Assembly: GCA_020851785.1 (NCBI GenBank)
Contig: JADZCC010000017.1
Coordinates: 1 to 60,006 of the forward strand
Direction: 5' to 3'
DNA from: Anaerolineales bacterium
GTDB lineage: Bacteria > Chloroflexota > Anaerolineae > Anaerolineales > Villigracilaceae
Length of the DNA stretch: 60,006 nucleotides
Shown: positions 56,972 through 60,006 of the stretch, in pieces
Numbering within the stretch: position 1 is the first letter of the stretch
How the letters are laid out: every line of letters starts with the position of its first letter
Notes under the pieces: model-generated
The model's database searches: none
Told to the model about the DNA's origin: nothing
Seen by the model: the letters and a program-made list of their open reading frames with translations, nothing else
Translations under genes and position numbers: made by a program

Positions 56972-58666
56972 ATGACACAGAAACCATTCAAATATGAAGG
57001 CTGGCTCTACGGGCTGGCTTTTCTCATCGCCGTGGGACTTCGCCTGCCCGGCTTGGGCTACATCCCCTTAAATGAAACCGAGGCCCGTCTGGCTTTGGAA
57101 GCGTTGCGTTTGGCGGCAGGCCTCAAGCAGGCGCTCAGCCCGCATCCGGGTTACATTCTTTCAACGGCTTCGCTATTCTTTCTATATGGCGGGGGAGCAG
57201 ATGCGCTGGCGCGACTCGTTCCCGCTTTGGTTGGAAGCGCGTTGACCTGTGCGCCGCTCCTGTTTAGAGACCGCCTCAAACCCCGCCCGGGCCTGATCCT
57301 CGCCTTCTTCATCGCGCTAGACCCGGGCCTGGTGGCCATCTCGCGTCAGGCCGCAAGCCCTGTCCTTGCAATCACCTGCCTCGTTTTTAGTTTAGGCTTC
57401 TTCAATCAGCGCAAGTTTTTAATGGCTGGAGTTTTCGCCGCTTTGGCTTTGCTCGGCGGCCCCAGCATTTGGATGGGGCTCCTGGGTTTGGGCCTTGCGC
57501 TGGCGTTATATCAAGCCGCCAAGCTTCATTTTGTGGACAAGCGTCCAGCTTTCAATTTCAGCTTTGACGCCGTTGAAAGAAACACGTTCTTTATCGCCAT
57601 GGCCGCCGCGCTGATCATTGGCGGCACGTTCTTTTTCCTGGCGCCCAACGGACTCAGCGCCGCAATCGCCTCGATCCCCGCGTACTTGAGCGGCTGGCGA
57701 ACGGTCCCGCAGACGGGAGCCAGCCTGTTGCTGATTGCGCTGGCGGTCTATCAACCCTTTGCGCTGATTCTTGCTTTCCTTGCAATCATCCGCGGTTGGG
57801 TACAGGCCAGCCGTAAGATCGTCTTCCTACACCTCTGGCTGTTCGTTTCAGTCATCCTTGCTTTGCTTTATCCCGCCCGCCAAGTTTCAGACTTAGCCTG
57901 GTCCTTAATTCCGCTCAACGCTTTAGCCGCGTTGGAATTGGTTCGCTTTCTGCGCGTCCGCCTGGAGGAACGCAAAGAAGCCCTCGGCGCAATTGGGCTG
58001 ACCCTCTTCCTGTGGCTCTTCGCATGGATGAATCTGACCGCCATGTCGCGGAGTTTGGGCGCGCCGGGCGCCTATCAACAACATTTAATTTTGGCGGTGG
58101 GCGCTTTGGCCTTATTGCCAATCAGCGTCGTCCTAATCTGGCTGGGTTGGTCTTTACGCGTTGCGCAGGTGAGTTTGATTTGGGGGCTGGGCATTGCGCT
58201 GGGCGTATTAAGTTTCGCAGGCGCGTTGGGCGTGACCGGCGCGCGCGGCCTGGACTACCCGGAAATTTGGCAATTACAAGACAGGCCGCTTCAAGCAAGC
58301 TTGCTTGTCGCCACGGTGGATGATCTCTCCGAATGGGGCAAAGGCTACGATCATGCCGTCCCCGCCACCATCATCGGTTTGAATTCGCCCGCGTTGGAAT
58401 GGGCCTTGCGCAAGAATTCGCCCAGCGTGGAAAACTTTGTGAATACGGAACAGCCGCAACAGCTGATTATCTCCACGTTTGAATTTGACCCGAACTCCAG
58501 CGCGCCCTATCGCGGGCAGGACTTCCTCTGGCGCTCCAATGTCAATTGGTCAACCGCCCAGCCAGCCGATTGGTTCAAATGGCTGTTTTTACGCGAAATG
58601 CCCCAAACGAGCGAAAACATCATCCTCTGGGCCGACAACAATTTATTTATTAACGCCAAAAAATAA
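56972..58666 (+). CDS. GT39-like (PMT/Agl23-type) membrane glycosyltransferase
   Basis: A 564-residue polytopic membrane protein with ten or more helices. The N-terminal loop RLPGLGYIPLNETEARLALEALRLA has the acidic pattern of GT-C glycosyltransferases, and FIALDPGLVAISRQAASPVLAITC matches PMT/ArnT-like proteins (compare the TIGR03663/Agl23 group). The C-terminal 130 residues are soluble and outside. It probably transfers a sugar from a lipid carrier or assists flipping. The start at 56972 is chosen because the longer frame begins inside a terminator. Its stop overlaps the cytidylate kinase start as TAATG. Confidence 0.75.
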   Translation: MTQKPFKYEGWLYGLAFLIAVGLRLPGLGYIPLNETEARLALEALRLAAGLKQALSPHPGYILSTASLFFLYGGGADALARLVPALVGSALTCAPLLFRDRLKPRPGLILAFFIALDPGLVAISRQAASPVLAITCLVFSLGFFNQRKFLMAGVFAALALLGGPSIWMGLLGLGLALALYQAAKLHFVDKRPAFNFSFDAVERNTFFIAMAAALIIGGTFFFLAPNGLSAAIASIPAYLSGWRTVPQTGASLLLIALAVYQPFALILAFLAIIRGWVQASRKIVFLHLWLFVSVILALLYPARQVSDLAWSLIPLNALAALELVRFLRVRLEERKEALGAIGLTLFLWLFAWMNLTAMSRSLGAPGAYQQHLILAVGALALLPISVVLIWLGWSLRVAQVSLIWGLGIALGVLSFAGALGVTGARGLDYPEIWQLQDRPLQASLLVATVDDLSEWGKGYDHAVPATIIGLNSPALEWALRKNSPSVENFVNTEQPQQLIISTFEFDPNSSAPYRGQDFLWRSNVNWSTAQPADWFKWLFLREMPQTSENIILWADNNLFINAKK

Positions 58667-59343
58667 TGACACATTCCATTTCAATCATCGCTTTGGACGG
58701 CCCCGCCGCATCGGGCAAATCCACTTTAGGTAAAAAACTTGCGGAACAATTGAACTTCCTTTTTTTTGACACCGGCATTATGTATCGCGCCGTGACATTA
58801 ATCGCCCTGGAATCCAACCTGAACTTACAAGACGAAGCGGCCGTTACTCAACTCGCGCAAAATACGCAAATTGAAATCCGCCCGCCTTCAAAAGAAGACG
58901 GCCGCGCTTTCGATATTCTGGTCGGTGAAAAAGACATCACTTGGGAAGTGCGCCGCGCCGATGTGGACGCAAACGTCTCAGTGGTTTCCGCGTATGCGGG
59001 CGTGCGTCAGGCCCTCACCGAGCAACAGCGCCGCATCGGCCTGCGCGGCCAGGTGGTGATGGTGGGGCGCGATATTGGGACGGTGGTTTTGCCCGAAGCG
59101 GATTTGAAAATTTACCTCGATGCGAGCGCCGAACAACGCGCCCAACGCCGCTATGACGAATTGATTGCCCGCAACCAACCGGCGGATTATGCCGAGATTC
59201 TCAAAAAGGTAATCGAACGCGACCGCATCGATTCCACCCGCGCGGTGGCCCCGCTTCGTCCGGCGGAGGATGCGGTGATCCTTGACTCAGATCAACTAGA
59301 CCGCGAACAGGTTTTTGAACAGGCGCTTAAGCTATGCCAATAA
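58666..59343 (+). CDS. cmk: Cytidylate kinase
   Basis: A 225-residue CMP/dCMP kinase. P-loop IALDGPAASGKSTLGKKLA, FFDTGIMYRAVTLIAL, the family insert with ITWEVRRADVDANVSVVSAY, VMVGRDIGTVVLPEADLKIYLDAS, and DRIDSTRAVAPLRPAEDAVILDSD are all characteristic. It phosphorylates CMP and dCMP with ATP. Coupled to the preceding gene by a 1-bp overlap and to the following acyltransferase by a 10-bp overlap; a cmk-plsC pairing is common in bacteria. Confidence 0.96.
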   Translation: MTHSISIIALDGPAASGKSTLGKKLAEQLNFLFFDTGIMYRAVTLIALESNLNLQDEAAVTQLAQNTQIEIRPPSKEDGRAFDILVGEKDITWEVRRADVDANVSVVSAYAGVRQALTEQQRRIGLRGQVVMVGRDIGTVVLPEADLKIYLDASAEQRAQRRYDELIARNQPADYAEILKKVIERDRIDSTRAVAPLRPAEDAVILDSDQLDREQVFEQALKLCQ

Positions 59344-60006
59344 AAGAATACTCCCTGCCGTTGCATACCAAACTTAACCGCCTCTGGTTGCGCTTTGGCA
59401 TTCGCTCCATCTTTCAGATTTTTGGACGGATGAAAATTTATGGCGCAGAAAATGTGCCGCTCGGCACGCCCTATGTGATCGCGATGAATCACATCTCCAT
59501 TTTTGACCCGCCCGTGGCCGTTTGTTTTTGGCCGGAAGAACCGGAAGTGATCGGCGCCGCCAACGTCTTCCAGAAAAAAGGCGAAGGCACGATCCTTTCT
59601 TTGTATGGCGTCATCCCCGTCCATCGCGGAGAATATGACCGTACCGTGTTGGAAAAAATCATCGCGGTTCTAAAAAAAGGCAAGCCGCTGGTGATCGCCC
59701 CGGAAGGCGGGCGCTCGCACACGGTGGCGATGCGGCGGGCCATGCCGGGTTTGGGCTATATCATTGAGCACGCCCAGGTTCCAGTGATTCCCGTGGGCAT
59801 TTTGGGAACAACGGGCGATTTTTGGCAAAAAGCCAAACGCGGATTAAAGCCGCCGATTGAATTACGCATTGGCAAACCGCTTCAATTTCCGCCCACGCAA
59901 GCCAAAGGCGTGGAGAGGCGCGAAGCCCGCCAGCAAAATGCGGATTTGGTAATGCGCTATATCGCAGGCTTGCTTCCGCCGGAATATCACGGCGTCTATG
60001 CCGGGC
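59334..60006 (+). CDS. PlsC-like 1-acylglycerol-3-phosphate acyltransferase (partial)
   Basis: At least 224 codons, cut by the window end without a stop. It begins MPIKEYSLPLHTKLNRLWLR and shows the acyltransferase motifs VIAMNHISIFDP (NHxxxxD, catalytic His/Asp), GVIPVHRGEYDR, LVIAPEGGRSHT (EGxRS-type), and VPVIPVGI. It acylates lysophosphatidate or a related lipid at the membrane. The start overlaps the end of cmk by 10 bp; no other start is better placed. Confidence 0.9.
   Translation, partial: MPIKEYSLPLHTKLNRLWLRFGIRSIFQIFGRMKIYGAENVPLGTPYVIAMNHISIFDPPVAVCFWPEEPEVIGAANVFQKKGEGTILSLYGVIPVHRGEYDRTVLEKIIAVLKKGKPLVIAPEGGRSHTVAMRRAMPGLGYIIEHAQVPVIPVGILGTTGDFWQKAKRGLKPPIELRIGKPLQFPPTQAKGVERREARQQNADLVMRYIAGLLPPEYHGVYAG

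Overview
The window looks like a chromosomal segment of an Anaerolineae-type Chloroflexota bacterium. This is inferred from gene content and protein style and has not been checked by a search. The clues are the DUF3090/SCO1664 gene pair, a heterodimer-type methylmalonyl-CoA mutase large subunit, a tryptophan T-box in front of a TrpB2-type synthase, a B-family haem-copper reductase operon, and lipoprotein signals of the LAACGS type. I see no tRNA, rRNA, CRISPR array, transposase or phage module. Most of the sequence is ordinary chromosomal genes in short operons, separated by clear intrinsic terminators.

Layout. 0-7.7 kb: a GcvT-like protein whose 5' end is duplicated around a small winged-helix gene; an operon of a two-domain DinB-like protein, folK, an FAH hydrolase and a degenerate hemerythrin; homoserine dehydrogenase; SCO1664/DUF3090. 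7.7-16.5 kb: an acyl-CoA mutase, a 98-bp MITE-like element, a GPH symporter, an exonuclease, two STAS proteins with a membrane rhodanese-like protein, and a Zn/Mn ABC importer. 16.5-24.6 kb: a pterin block (folM-like, folB, second folK) divergent from an aromatic amino acid hydroxylase, then an aminotransferase behind a possible leader-peptide attenuator, a GGDEF protein, AzlCD and small permeases. 24.6-36.5 kb: carB and carA split by a four-helix-bundle gene, a possible Arg-codon leader before carA, VapBC, a uracil-DNA glycosylase lacking its Fe-S cysteines, galK, Trp T-box/trpB2 and rfbC.

36.5-46.6 kb is a respiratory island: cytochrome c lipoprotein, a 52-aa one-helix subunit, a CuA subunit II, and a B-family catalytic subunit I. 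Subunit I has lost the active-site Tyr (GHPAQQ instead of GHPxxY), so it may be an NO reductase rather than an oxygen reductase. It is followed by a copper-handling permease, a copper P-type ATPase, a cytochrome b/ferredoxin/degenerate MvhD-like fusion, and haem A synthase. 46.6-60 kb: an orphan Lon C-terminal tail, comM, DUF3597, a PadR-ABC exporter operon, an ATP-grasp ligase, membrane proteins, cytidylate kinase and a PlsC-like acyltransferase cut by the window end.

The second theme is repeats. Short tandem arrays with a 7-8 bp period (AACCTTC, GGTATCA, ATTCTGC, ACTAGTAA, AATTGGTA types) sit between genes, run over stop codons, lie inside the T-box leader, and appear in frame inside carA, carB, comM and a membrane-protein gene. 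They behave like the heptameric repeats known from filamentous cyanobacteria and appear to be shaping coding sequence here.
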